Shown here piece after piece: positions 7,156 through 15,320 of a stretch of 21,375 nt of DNA. The translations under genes were made by a program, and so were the position numbers. The stretch's first letter is position 1; each line of letters begins with the position of its first letter. The notes under the pieces were generated by a model, which was given only the letters and a program-made list of their open reading frames with translations, was not told where the DNA came from and made no database searches. The DNA is taken from the IMG/VR virus record IMGVR_UViG_3300032435_000083, positions 1 to 21,375 of that record. One strand, 5' to 3'. The stretch is from a virus.

Positions 7156-7835
7156 CCGACATTCCGGTTGCGCGAATTAATTGGCGACCATGCTACCGGA
7201 TCGTTCCTAGCCGCTTTCCGCCGGTGGGTTTGTTTGATGCGGTTGCCGATCCTGCGGATCTGGAGGCCGTGTTCCAGATCGAGGCGATGACGAACGATCG
7301 CCTGCGCGACGAAGCCGGTGAAATTGCCCTCGTTACACCTGAAGACCGTGTTTCAGGCCCAGGCACAACACCGATCATGACGGCTTTCACGCACCTCAAT
7401 ATCCAGGGTGACCGCTTCACGGATGGCAGTTACGGCGTGTTCTACGCCAGCCTGACGATCGAGACCGCAATTTCCGAGACGAAGTATCACCGTATTCGGT
7501 TTTTGCAGGCGACCGAAGAACCGGCGCAAGAACTCGATATGCGTGTCTATGCGGTCGATTTGGGGGCGGACTTGCACGACATTCGGGGAATGCGGGAAAG
7601 TCACCCGGCGTGGTACCATGCAACAAACTACGCCATGTCGCAGGAACTGGCCCGCAGTCTGAGAGAAAACGGTTCGGATGGCATCGCTTATGCCAGCGTC
7701 AGACACAGTAGTGGAGAATGCGTAGCTATCTTTCGTCCCCGGCTTTTGTCTAACTGCCGACAGGAACGGCATCTCTGCTACGTCTGGGACGGGCAGGCGA
7801 TTGCCATGATCTACGAGAAGAAGAACTTCGATTAA
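7152..7835 (+). CDS. RES-domain toxin (NAD+-consuming/ADP-ribosyltransferase type)
   Basis: A 227-residue protein starting at GTG 7152. The RES fold resembles ADP-ribosyltransferases; characterised members degrade NAD+ (P. putida Res, M. tuberculosis MbcT) or modify ribose-phosphate pyrophosphokinase (Sphingobium ParT). Candidate active residues are Arg88 in GDRFTDG, Tyr98 in GVFYASL, Glu109 in ETAISETKYH and Ser182 in YASVRHSSG. The Arg-Tyr and Tyr-Glu spacings (10 and 11) equal those I recall for P. putida Res (Arg31, Tyr41, Glu52). All candidates are present and the frame is intact, so the toxin is probably active and must be neutralised by the antitoxin before it. Which substrate it uses cannot be told from sequence. 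Confidence 0.9.
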   Translation: MTDIPVARINWRPCYRIVPSRFPPVGLFDAVADPADLEAVFQIEAMTNDRLRDEAGEIALVTPEDRVSGPGTTPIMTAFTHLNIQGDRFTDGSYGVFYASLTIETAISETKYHRIRFLQATEEPAQELDMRVYAVDLGADLHDIRGMRESHPAWYHATNYAMSQELARSLRENGSDGIAYASVRHSSGECVAIFRPRLLSNCRQERHLCYVWDGQAIAMIYEKKNFD

Positions 7836-7844
7836 CTGGCTAGC

Positions 7845-7869
7845 ATTCACCACAAATTTTGTGGTGAAT
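7845..7869. repeat. Near-perfect palindrome after the toxin gene
   Basis: ATTCACCACAAA (7845-7856) and TTTGTGGTGAAT (7858-7869) are exact reverse complements around a single T. As RNA it would fold as a 9-bp stem with a seven-base A/T loop. It lies ten bases after the toxin stop. There is no following T-run. It could be a transcript-end hairpin or a dimeric protein-binding site. Confidence 0.65.
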
Positions 7870-7885
7870 AGCTCGATCAATCACC

Positions 7886-7936
7886 GCAAGCACAAGCAAG
7901 CTTCCTGACAAGATCAGGCGGCTTGCTTGTGCTTGC
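7886..7936 (+). terminator. Long hairpin (16-bp perfect stem) between toxin and tail chaperone
   Basis: GCAAGCACAAGCAAGC (7886-7901) pairs perfectly with GCTTGCTTGTGCTTGC (7921-7936). The loop carries a second 5-bp stem, CCTGA/TCAGG (7904-7908, 7914-7918). The stem is itself built from reiterated CAAGCA units. The bases after it are CCCCTCACAAC, so a U-tract is missing and a simple intrinsic terminator is unlikely; an attenuator, RNase-processing site or insulator is possible. It sits 10 bases before the ribosome site of the next gene. Confidence 0.55.
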
Positions 7937-7959
7937 CCCTCACAACAAAGGAATTTTCT

Positions 7960-8376
7960 ATGTTTGATATTACCACACTGTCTGCCGCCGATACCTCCAC
8001 CGTGGATCTGGTTGGCGGTGATGATGCCCCGCTTTTTGACGATAAGGGCAAGCGCCTCTCGATCACGGTCTACGGCCCGGGTTCAAAGGTCTACCAGCGC
8101 GCACAGGCCCGCCAGCAGAACCAGCTGATGGACAAGATCAAGAAGCGCGGGAAGATGGATCAGTCGGCCGAGGAGAAGCTCTCCGAACAGGCAGATTTTC
8201 TTGCAGCCTGCACGCTCAGCTTCAATGGCTTCACCTATCCACCTGCAGACGGAATTGAAGGCGCAGACCACTTCTGTAAGGCCTATGCCGATCCCTCGAT
8301 TGGCTTCATCGCCGCCCAGGTTGCGGCCCACATCAATGACTGGGCAAATTTTACGAAGAGCTCAGTTCAGAGCTGA
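7960..8376 (+). CDS. Tail assembly chaperone, gpG-like
   Basis: A 138-residue protein. The start is ATG 7960, with AAAGGAA (7947-7953) upstream; an in-frame TTG at 7927 lies inside the hairpin and is rejected. The sequence has an N-terminal beta part (LFDDKGKRLSITVYGPGSK), a charged helix (about 50-72) and an alpha-helical C-terminus, as in small chaperones that coat the tape measure protein before tail assembly. It sits immediately before the tape measure block and ends in a canonical -1 frameshift cassette, which is the classic lambda G/GT arrangement. No sequence motif is strong on its own; position plus frameshift give the call. Confidence 0.8.
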   Translation: MFDITTLSAADTSTVDLVGGDDAPLFDDKGKRLSITVYGPGSKVYQRAQARQQNQLMDKIKKRGKMDQSAEEKLSEQADFLAACTLSFNGFTYPPADGIEGADHFCKAYADPSIGFIAAQVAAHINDWANFTKSSVQS

Positions 8377-8378
8377 GC
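8346..8378 (+). promoter_or_regulatory. Programmed -1 ribosomal frameshift signal
   Basis: In the frame of the upstream gene the heptamer A AAT TTT (8346-8352) fits X XXY YYZ exactly. Seven bases later a hairpin begins: GCTCAG (8360-8365) pairs with CTGAGC (8373-8378) around a seven-base loop. The zero-frame TGA (8374-8376) lies in the 3' arm. A -1 slip continues into the open frame of the following gene, which has no ATG, GTG or TTG between its upstream stop (8337-8339) and ATG 8484. Confidence 0.82.
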
Positions 8379-8831
8379 CTTTACGTCCGGCAACTAGCCT
8401 GGCTTGGCACGGCGCCTAAGCCGCGCTCCAATAAGCAGATCAAGCCGGACGCCGACACCGAACCGCTGACCCGGCTGCAGCGCATGGCTATCGACGATCT
8501 GACGCCGGACTTCCCAGCCATCCGCACCCCTTGGGTGATTGACTGGCTGATGGAAGTGGGCCCAACCGATCCCGGAGCCATGGGCGCAGTGCCGATCTCA
8601 TGGGGCTCGATAGGCAACTGGCAGCAGTGTGTGGGGCACGATCTGCAGCCGTGGATTGCTCGTCTCCTGCGCCGATTGTCGGCCGAGTTCGTCGCCGAGA
8701 CAGTCCGTGCCCGCGAACCTGATTGCCCGCCGCCCTGGGCAGCCGCCGCCAGCCTCAACCGTGATGAAGTCTCCCGGAAAGTGACCAACGCCTTTCGGGC
8801 GCTGATGATGTCGAAGGAGCCTGCAAAATGA
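8352..8831 (+). CDS. Tail assembly chaperone T-part, expressed as a -1 frameshift fusion (gpGT-like)
   Basis: This frame encodes 159 residues read after slippage at 8346-8352, giving a fusion of the first 131 residues of the upstream chaperone with this part (about 290 residues, codons 7960-8352 then 8352-8831). It begins with YEELSSELSLYVRQLAWLG, well-formed coding sequence that precedes any usable start codon. An internal ATG at 8484 could make a separate 115-residue protein but leaves 44 good codons unexplained. In lambda the equivalent GT product links the tape measure protein to the tail tube subunits. The stop overlaps the tape measure ATG (ATGA at 8828-8831). The region is rich in Trp and Pro (PDCPPPWAAAASLNRDE). 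No domain recognised by sequence alone. Confidence 0.75.
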   Translation, partial: YEELSSELSLYVRQLAWLGTAPKPRSNKQIKPDADTEPLTRLQRMAIDDLTPDFPAIRTPWVIDWLMEVGPTDPGAMGAVPISWGSIGNWQQCVGHDLQPWIARLLRRLSAEFVAETVRAREPDCPPPWAAAASLNRDEVSRKVTNAFRALMMSKEPAK

Positions 8832-11800
8832 AGGCTGGCACTTTGGAAATCGAGATGATCACCAATGTCGCCCGTCTCCAAAAAGAGATGGCGGACATCA
8901 AGCGGTCGGTTGCAGGCGCCATGGGTGATGTTGCGGCTTCGTCTGCTCAGGCTGACCGGGCCATCGAGGCTGTTGGCTCGCGCGGAATGACCCGCATGGG
9001 TGGTTCAGCAAAACTTGCCGGCCATCAGATGCAAAATCTCGTCTACCAACTCAACGACGTGGTGGTCAGCCTGTTCTCCGGCCAGAAGCCGATGACCGTG
9101 TTCATGCAGCAGGGCAGCCAGATCGGTCAGATCGCTATGCAGGCAGGTGTAGGGATCGGCGGGATGGCGCGCGCATTGCTTGGCCTTGCCGCCAGCGCTG
9201 CCATGGTCGCGCTCACCAATCCCTATCTGCTTGCGGCAGCGGCTGCCGCAGCGCTCGCCTTCGGGGCATTCAAGATGTTCCAGTCCAGCGTCAAACAATC
9301 GGGCGAACTCGACAAATATGCCGCAAGCCTTGGGCTCACTAAGAAAGAAATGGAGAAGCTGGGCCCGGTCGGAATTACTGTTGGCGATACCATGAGGGGT
9401 TTGTGGAAGACTGTGTCCGATGGCCTCAATCTTGGCCCAGTCTTCTCCACCCTGAAAGATTGGGCGGTCGTCGCCTTTGAAGCGATCCTTCAGGCCGGCA
9501 AATATGCTGTCGCGATCCTTTATGCTGGCTGGGTTGGCGGGTTCAACGCGATCCGGATCATCTGGTCGTCGCTGCCGGGCGTGATAGGTGAGGCAGCCGT
9601 TGGTGCTGCCAATCTGGCTATCACCGGCATCGAATATCTGGCCAACAAGGCTATTGCCGCGCTCAACTGGCTGGCAAGCTGGGTCAATCCGTTGCTCGAC
9701 CGGGTGGGCCTCGCTACCATCGGGCAGATCGAGAGTGTGGCGCTGCCGCGCATGGAAAACAGCTTTGCTGGATCGACGGCGCGGATGGGGGCTCAGGTCC
9801 GGGACGAGTTTTCTTCCGCCTTTGGCGATGCCATGGGCATGATGGACAGCTTCTCTGCAAAGTGGCGCGAGAACAGCATTGCCGCAGCCAAAGCCCGTCT
9901 TTCTGCCAAGGCCGACGAGATCAGGGGCGATAAGACGAACAAGGCGGACAAGACAGGAACGCAAAAAACAACTGACGCGGAAAAAGCGCTGCAAGCAGCC
10001 CAGCAGTTTGCCGCCAATCTCGCGATGGAAACCGCCAAGATCGGCAAGACCCCAATCGAAATCAAACGCATGGAAGTCGCCATTGCGGCGCTGAAGGCGC
10101 CAACCGACGCGGCGCGTATCGCTATTCTCGAAGCCGGTGAAGCATGGGAACAGACAACCCGCGCGTTCACCGCGTCTGAGTTCCTGCGCCAAACGGTCGC
10201 CCCGCTTGAACAGCAGGTCGCACTTCTGGGCCAGTCCGCGCGGGCGCAGGCACTCGCCAATCTTGAGGCGGAGCGCGAGCAGATTGTGCTCGAACGCGGC
10301 GCGGAAGCCTGGGAACGATATCGGGCCGCACGCACCCGCCTGATGGAGGCTGACTTTGCCCAAACGGACCAGGAGCAGTTCCTCACAAGCCTCGAGGACA
10401 TGGTCTCCGCGACAGAAGCTGCGGCTCAGGGCATGGCCGATGCTTTCGGTTCAGTTGGCAGGGCGATTGGCGGTATCACCGTCGAGATCACCCGTTTTGC
10501 CTCTGCGCAGGTGGCCGCTGCTAGCCGCGTCGCCGATGCAGAGCGTGAATATGGAAGGTCCTCGTTCCAGTACGCGGACGCGCGCACGGCGCAAGCTTCA
10601 GCCGAGATCAACCATTATGGCAATTTGGCCGCGGCCGCGAAGGGCTTCTTCAAGGAAGGCTCCCATGGCTTCAAAGCCATGGCAGCTGCCGAGATGGTGT
10701 TCCGTGCCTTTGAGCTTGCCATCGCCATCAAGAACGCAGCGGTGAAAATCGGGCTGATCGGTGCACAGACCGCTGCCAAGGTGACCTCCGATACGACGAT
10801 GGCGGTCTCCGACACCGCGCGGGCCGGCGTCGAACAGGGCAATTCGATTATCACCACCGGCATCAAGGCGGTTGAGGCGGTCGTGAACGCCATCCGCTCG
10901 CTGCCGTTCCCGCTTAACATTGCCGCAGGGGCCGCCACCGCAGCGGTGATAGCATCGCTCGGCATCGCAATTGGCGGTGCCTTTGGCGGTGGCGGCACCA
11001 AGCCCACGCCTGCCAATAATGGCTCCGGCACCGTCTTTGGCGATAGCGCGGCCAAATCCGAGAGCATTGCCAAAGCGATCGATCATCTGCGTGAGGTCGA
11101 CACGCTGACCATGCGCTATTCCGCTGCGATGCTGGCATCGCTGAAAAGCATTGAAGCCAATATCGGCGGGCTCACCAATCTGATCATTCGCACCAACGGC
11201 ATGGAAGGGTCGGCCGCCGGTATCCAGACCGGTACCAAGCTCACCGGGCTTTTGGGCACAGCCAATTCGATGCTTACCGGTATCTCCAACTTTGCCAGCA
11301 GTAAGACAGGATCGCTGATTGGTGCAGGCATTGGCATGGCCATCGCTGGACCGATTGGCGCTGCAATCGGCTTTCTGGGCGCCAAGCTGCTGGGCGGTCT
11401 GGGCAAGGTCCTGGGCAGTATCGTCAATGCGCTGTTTGGCACCAAGACCAGCATCGTTGGCCAGGGCATTTATGGCGGTGCACAGTCGCTCGGATCGATC
11501 ATGTCGGGCGGCTATGACGCGAGCTATTATTCCGACATCAAGAAGACCAAGAAGTTCCTCGGGATCAGCACCGGCTCGAGCTACTCTAAGCAGTACAGCG
11601 CGGCTGACGCCGAACTCGAACGCCAGTTCAGCCTGATCTTCGAAGGCTTCTACAGCGCAATCTCGGCGGCCGCCGGCCCTCTCGGTATGTCGCTCGGCGA
11701 GGTTCAGTCCCGCCTTTCCGGCTTTGTCGTCAACATCGGCAAGATCGATTTGAAGGGGCTGACCGGCGCGGAGATCCAAGAGAAGCTGACCGCAGTCTTT

Positions 11801-13021
11801 GGCGCGGCCGCCGACAATCTGGCTCGCACTGCGGTGCCGGGGCTTGAGCAGTTCCAGAAGGTCGGCGAAGGCTATTTTGAGACGCTGGTTCGCGTCGCCT
11901 CCAGCATCGAGGCGGTCACCAGTTCGCTCAGCTTGCTGGGCACCTCGGTCGAGGGTCTGAGCCTCAGTGCGAAGATGAGCCTCTTCGACCTGTTCGGCTC
12001 GGCCAGCGACTTGGCGTCTGCGACAGGCGAGTATTTCAACCTCTATTACACCAAGGCCGAGCAGGCCGCGGCGCAGACCGCGCAGTTGGCCAGGGTCTTT
12101 GATAGCCTCGGGCTTGCGCTGCCCGGCAGCATCGCGGGGTTTCGCGCACTCGTTGAAGCGCAGGATCTTAGCACGGCATCAGGACAGGCCGCCTATGCAG
12201 CGCTGATCCTGCTCACCCCAGCGTTCGCCGACCTGGTGGGTGCTGCTCAGTATGCCGCAAGTGCCGCTGCCATTCTCGATGAGCGACTGTCACTCGAGCG
12301 GCGGATGTTGGAACTCCAGGGCGATACTGCGGCACTACGCGCGCTCGACCTTGCCCAGATCGATGCGTCCAACAAGGCACTGCAGGAACAGGTCTGGGCC
12401 CTCGAAGACCAGCAAAAGGCAGCCGAGGATGCCGCCAATGCCGCCGAGCAGCTTAGGAATGCTTGGGCCCAGATTACCGATGGGTTGATCGCGGAGATCA
12501 AGCGGATCCGCGGCGTGATGAGCGACACACCGACCAACTATTCATCGGCGCTCGCTGCATTCAACAATGCCTCGATGCTGGCGCGCGCAGGTGACCAGGA
12601 AGCGGCCAAAATGCTGCCGGGCTTGAGCCAGGCTCTGATCTCGGTCGCAGCCAACACCGCTCGGTCAGCCGAAGATCTGGCCCGGCTTCAGGGGCTGACC
12701 GCGGCGAGCATCGAACAGACATTGGCGATCATCAATCAGGCGAGCGGGACGGAACCCGCTGCTGCGACATCTGCCGCCGCTGCGCCAAGTTGGTGGGACC
12801 AGTTCGCTGCCAACCAGATCGGCGCGGCGACGGTCCCGGCCAATGATGGGCAGGCCGCGATGGTCGATGAACTCAAGGCGCTTAGGCAAGAAGTGTCGGA
12901 CCTTCGCGACGAGCAGCGCATTGCCGCAGCCACAATCGCGTCGGGTACCAGCAAAACTGCCCGTATCCTTGAGCGGGTCACGCCTGATGGCGATGCCATT
13001 TCCACTAGGGCTGCGGCATGA
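8828..13021 (+). CDS. Tail length tape measure protein
   Basis: A 1397-residue protein, the longest in the window. Residues about 60-115 match the prophage tape measure N-terminal type (QMQNLVYQLNDVVVSLFSG then PMTVFMQQGSQIGQIAMQAG). Three hydrophobic segments, near residues 113-150, 696-720 and 827-870, are Gly/Ala-rich as in tape measures that insert into the cell envelope on DNA entry. Long helical Ala/Glu/Gln regions lie between, and a coiled-coil segment (DELKALRQEVSDLRDEQR) ends the protein. By the usual rule of about 1.5 angstrom per residue this suggests a tail of roughly 200 nm. No lytic transglycosylase or peptidase motif is obvious. It follows the chaperones directly and overlaps the next gene (ATGA). 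Confidence 0.95.
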   Translation: MKAGTLEIEMITNVARLQKEMADIKRSVAGAMGDVAASSAQADRAIEAVGSRGMTRMGGSAKLAGHQMQNLVYQLNDVVVSLFSGQKPMTVFMQQGSQIGQIAMQAGVGIGGMARALLGLAASAAMVALTNPYLLAAAAAAALAFGAFKMFQSSVKQSGELDKYAASLGLTKKEMEKLGPVGITVGDTMRGLWKTVSDGLNLGPVFSTLKDWAVVAFEAILQAGKYAVAILYAGWVGGFNAIRIIWSSLPGVIGEAAVGAANLAITGIEYLANKAIAALNWLASWVNPLLDRVGLATIGQIESVALPRMENSFAGSTARMGAQVRDEFSSAFGDAMGMMDSFSAKWRENSIAAAKARLSAKADEIRGDKTNKADKTGTQKTTDAEKALQAAQQFAANLAMETAKIGKTPIEIKRMEVAIAALKAPTDAARIAILEAGEAWEQTTRAFTASEFLRQTVAPLEQQVALLGQSARAQALANLEAEREQIVLERGAEAWERYRAARTRLMEADFAQTDQEQFLTSLEDMVSATEAAAQGMADAFGSVGRAIGGITVEITRFASAQVAAASRVADAEREYGRSSFQYADARTAQASAEINHYGNLAAAAKGFFKEGSHGFKAMAAAEMVFRAFELAIAIKNAAVKIGLIGAQTAAKVTSDTTMAVSDTARAGVEQGNSIITTGIKAVEAVVNAIRSLPFPLNIAAGAATAAVIASLGIAIGGAFGGGGTKPTPANNGSGTVFGDSAAKSESIAKAIDHLREVDTLTMRYSAAMLASLKSIEANIGGLTNLIIRTNGMEGSAAGIQTGTKLTGLLGTANSMLTGISNFASSKTGSLIGAGIGMAIAGPIGAAIGFLGAKLLGGLGKVLGSIVNALFGTKTSIVGQGIYGGAQSLGSIMSGGYDASYYSDIKKTKKFLGISTGSSYSKQYSAADAELERQFSLIFEGFYSAISAAAGPLGMSLGEVQSRLSGFVVNIGKIDLKGLTGAEIQEKLTAVFGAAADNLARTAVPGLEQFQKVGEGYFETLVRVASSIEAVTSSLSLLGTSVEGLSLSAKMSLFDLFGSASDLASATGEYFNLYYTKAEQAAAQTAQLARVFDSLGLALPGSIAGFRALVEAQDLSTASGQAAYAALILLTPAFADLVGAAQYAASAAAILDERLSLERRMLELQGDTAALRALDLAQIDASNKALQEQVWALEDQQKAAEDAANAAEQLRNAWAQITDGLIAEIKRIRGVMSDTPTNYSSALAAFNNASMLARAGDQEAAKMLPGLSQALISVAANTARSAEDLARLQGLTAASIEQTLAIINQASGTEPAAATSAAAAPSWWDQFAANQIGAATVPANDGQAAMVDELKALRQEVSDLRDEQRIAAATIASGTSKTARILERVTPDGDAISTRAAA

Positions 13022-13911
13022 AGCTAATCCGTCCCACTACCATCGCTAGTGGGATGCTCACCAGCAGCACCGCGCCTGAAAATGACTATGCGGCTTGGGG
13101 CTCGAGCACAGCCTATGCCGTGGGTGCCAGGGTTATCCTGACGGCCACCCACCGGCGCTACGAGGCCTTGGCTGCATCAACCGGGGTCACCCCGGCCAGT
13201 GATCCCACCAAGTGGCTCGACATTGGCCCGACAAACCGCTGGGCAATGTTTGACGAACGTGTTGGCACAGCCACAACGCGGGCAGGGTCGCTGCAGGTGG
13301 TTTTGGCGCCCGGGGCTACAGACGGCGTTGCTCTGATCGACACCATCGCGGAGAGCGCCACGGTGACGCTGACAGTTTCTGGGGCACCGCTCTATACAAA
13401 GACCCAGAGCTTCAATGCTGGCGGCAATGCTATCGACACATGGTTTGCCTGGTTCTTTGAGCCATTGGGCCAGAAAAATAATATGTTGTTTCTCGACGTG
13501 CCTGTTTACGAAACCGGCGTGCTGACTGTCAGCATGACCCGCGATAATCCGGCAGATCAGGTTTCCTGCGGGACGCTGCTGGTAGGCCGCCAATTTGACA
13601 TTGGTGAAACCGAGCACGGGGTGGACATCGGCATCATCGACTATTCGCGCAAGGAGACCGACCAGTTCGGGGTAACCTCGGTTGTCGAACGTGCCTTTGC
13701 AAAACGGATGACCGCGCGTGTGGTCATGCACACTTCGGCAATGGATGATGTTCACCGCACACTTGCTGCAATTCGTGCAACGCCGGTTCTCTGGATTGGC
13801 TCGGAGGGCTTTGAGAGCCTTACTGTATTTGGTTTTTACAAAGAGTTTTCGATCGATCTTGCATACCCGACCGTCAGCTACTGCAGCCTGACTATTGAGG
13901 GCCTGACCTGA
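13018..13911 (+). CDS. Tail-tip protein candidate with carbohydrate-binding-like N-terminus
   Basis: A 297-residue protein starting in the tape measure stop. Residues about 24-52 (AAWGSSTAYAVGARVIL and a following YEAL) resemble the small Trp/Tyr-rich module of chitin-binding type 3 domains. The remaining all-beta part includes DGVALIDTIAESATVTLTV (about 101-119) and a final FYKEFSIDLAYPTVSYCSL. Similar proteins occur after tape measures in alphaproteobacterial and other prophages, but I know no assigned function. Being the only large gene between the tape measure and the fibres, it is the best candidate for a distal tail/hub protein and fibre attachment. That role is inference from position. 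Confidence 0.7.
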   Translation: MKLIRPTTIASGMLTSSTAPENDYAAWGSSTAYAVGARVILTATHRRYEALAASTGVTPASDPTKWLDIGPTNRWAMFDERVGTATTRAGSLQVVLAPGATDGVALIDTIAESATVTLTVSGAPLYTKTQSFNAGGNAIDTWFAWFFEPLGQKNNMLFLDVPVYETGVLTVSMTRDNPADQVSCGTLLVGRQFDIGETEHGVDIGIIDYSRKETDQFGVTSVVERAFAKRMTARVVMHTSAMDDVHRTLAAIRATPVLWIGSEGFESLTVFGFYKEFSIDLAYPTVSYCSLTIEGLT

Positions 13912-13945
13912 TCCTTTTCGCCTGATTGACCTTGAAGGGTATCCC

Positions 13946-15082
13946 ATGCCGATAACTGACCTGCCAACGCCGCCCACCAGGGCGGACGCGGCGAACTTTA
14001 ATGCGCGCGCTGATGCATTCCTTGGAGCGCTGCCGACCTTTGCGGTCCAAGCCAACGCGCTTGCGATTGAGGCCAACGGCTACGCAAGCAATGCATCTGC
14101 AAGCGCTGCTACTGCCGTCAATGCGCCTGGTACCAGTGCAACCAGCACGACCTCGCTAGGGATTAGCGTTGGCTCCAAGTCGTTGACGATCCAGACAGCT
14201 AAAGCCTTCGTGGTGGGCCAGTGGGTCACCGTAACCAACACAGCGGCGCCGGCCAACTGGCTGCATGGCCAGATCACAGCCTACACCAGCGGTACTGGAG
14301 CGCTTGGCGTCAGCGTCTCTGCGACTGGCGGAAGCGGGACCTATGGCGCTTGGACGATTGGGCTCAGCGCGCCTGCGCAGTCGAGCGCTGCGTTGCTCTC
14401 GACGTCGAGCTATGCCGACCCTGTCTGGCTGACTTCGTTCGCAGCTTCCAAGCTGACCGGAACCATGCAGATCTCTAATGGCGGAACAGGCGCTGCGACC
14501 GGGGTCGATGCTCGCAATAATCTCGATGTGCCATCCAGAAGCGGTGTGGGAGCGGCAGGCACCTGGGGCATATCGATTAGCGGATCTGCCGCCAGTGCCA
14601 ATACAGCAACCACGGCCACCCTTGCAGGCACCGCCAATGCGCTTAACACAAGCGGCAATTATCAGGTCGGCTCGCTTGGGGTCGGCACTGCTGCTTCCGG
14701 CATGGCCGGTGAGATCCGCGCAACCGGCGACATCACTGCCTATTTTGCCTCCGATGCGCTGCTCAAGGAGAACGTCAAACCAATCGCAGATGCGCTTAGC
14801 GCAGTGCTCGGCATTGGCGGCAAGACGTTTGACTGGCGTGATAGCCACATTGCGGCGCGGGGCGGAGAGGACGGGCTGTTTGTGCGAAAGGCAGATTTTG
14901 GCGTCATCGCCCAGGATGTCGAGCAGGTGTTTCCATTGGCAGTCCGCTTCCGTGCAAACGGCGATATGGCTGTTGATTACGCCAAACTGACCGCGCTTGC
15001 GTTTCAGGCCATTGTGGAACTCAAGGCTGAGATTGATGCGGTTAAAGAGCAAATTACTGCCCCAACTAAGAAAAGAGGCTGA
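13946..15082 (+). CDS. Tail fibre with C-terminal self-cleaving S74 chaperone
   Basis: A 378-residue protein with GAAGGG upstream of ATG 13946. Residues 1-60 form a helical Ala/Asn-rich start (probable attachment); the middle (60-260) is Ser/Thr/Gly/Ala-rich beta repeats; the C-terminus, from about residue 265, is a peptidase S74 intramolecular chaperone. Ser269 and Lys274 in ASDALLKENV match the Ser-Lys dyad motif SDxxLK of that family, followed by KTFDWRD and DFGVIAQDVEQVFPLAV. The chaperone trimerises the fibre and cuts itself off. A middle segment (GTMQISNGGTGAATGVDAR) is shared in style with other fibre genes downstream. Receptor specificity cannot be read from sequence. Confidence 0.9.
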   Translation: MPITDLPTPPTRADAANFNARADAFLGALPTFAVQANALAIEANGYASNASASAATAVNAPGTSATSTTSLGISVGSKSLTIQTAKAFVVGQWVTVTNTAAPANWLHGQITAYTSGTGALGVSVSATGGSGTYGAWTIGLSAPAQSSAALLSTSSYADPVWLTSFAASKLTGTMQISNGGTGAATGVDARNNLDVPSRSGVGAAGTWGISISGSAASANTATTATLAGTANALNTSGNYQVGSLGVGTAASGMAGEIRATGDITAYFASDALLKENVKPIADALSAVLGIGGKTFDWRDSHIAARGGEDGLFVRKADFGVIAQDVEQVFPLAVRFRANGDMAVDYAKLTALAFQAIVELKAEIDAVKEQITAPTKKRG

Positions 15083-15084
15083 TC

Positions 15085-15300
15085 ATGTCTAACCAGGACC
15101 CTATTGTAGAAATGGCACTGATCCGGGCCGACCTCGAAGCCATGCAGTCCGAACTTAAGGCCGTCCGTAAGGAACTCAAAGACCTTCTTGATGCCTGGAA
15201 TACCGCCACAGGCGTCGTTCGGTTCGTTAAGTGGCTCTCCACGCTGGTCACAGCAGGGGCCATCATCTTTGCAGCCTTCAAAGGCTTTTCTGAGCGCTAA
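15085..15300 (+). CDS. Small coiled-coil membrane protein, holin or holin-like
   Basis: A 71-residue protein beginning two bases after the fibre stop. Residues about 8-38 form an amphipathic heptad helix (LIRADLEAMQSELKAVRKEL) and residues 43-64 a single hydrophobic segment (VVRFVKWLSTLVTAGAIIFA), ending in a basic tail. This coiled-coil-plus-one-helix plan is shared with XhlA-type lysis proteins and small holins. The endolysin is the next gene, 20 bases downstream, supporting a lysis role. I cannot assign a named family with certainty. Confidence 0.65.
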   Translation: MSNQDPIVEMALIRADLEAMQSELKAVRKELKDLLDAWNTATGVVRFVKWLSTLVTAGAIIFAAFKGFSER

Positions 15301-15320
15301 CCTCCCAAAGGAGAACAACT

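Noticed and set aside
4011-7847. Shared decamer GGCTAGCATT at 4011-4020 and 7838-7847
   Set aside because: Both copies follow stop codons near hairpins, but two occurrences of ten bases with otherwise different surroundings do not support a shared element.
7886-7936. Repeated CAAGC units as a CRISPR or tandem-repeat array
   Set aside because: The units are short, unspaced and arranged as one perfect inverted repeat, so a hairpin explains them.
7927-7959. TTG start for the tail chaperone
   Set aside because: It lies in the 3' arm of a 16-bp hairpin and lacks a ribosome site; ATG 7960 has AAAGGAA upstream.
8201-8419. Open frame in the third phase of the chaperone region
   Set aside because: It overlaps the chaperone frame fully, has no protein-like features, and is explained as a shadow; the downstream continuation used is the -1 frame.
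9005-10363. Long minus-strand open frame (about 450 codons) inside the tape measure gene, and another at 10598-11779
   Set aside because: Both lie opposite the long, clearly coding tape measure frame; their sequences are Arg/His/Cys-rich without domains and have no plausible ribosome sites. High-GC genes often leave such open antisense frames.
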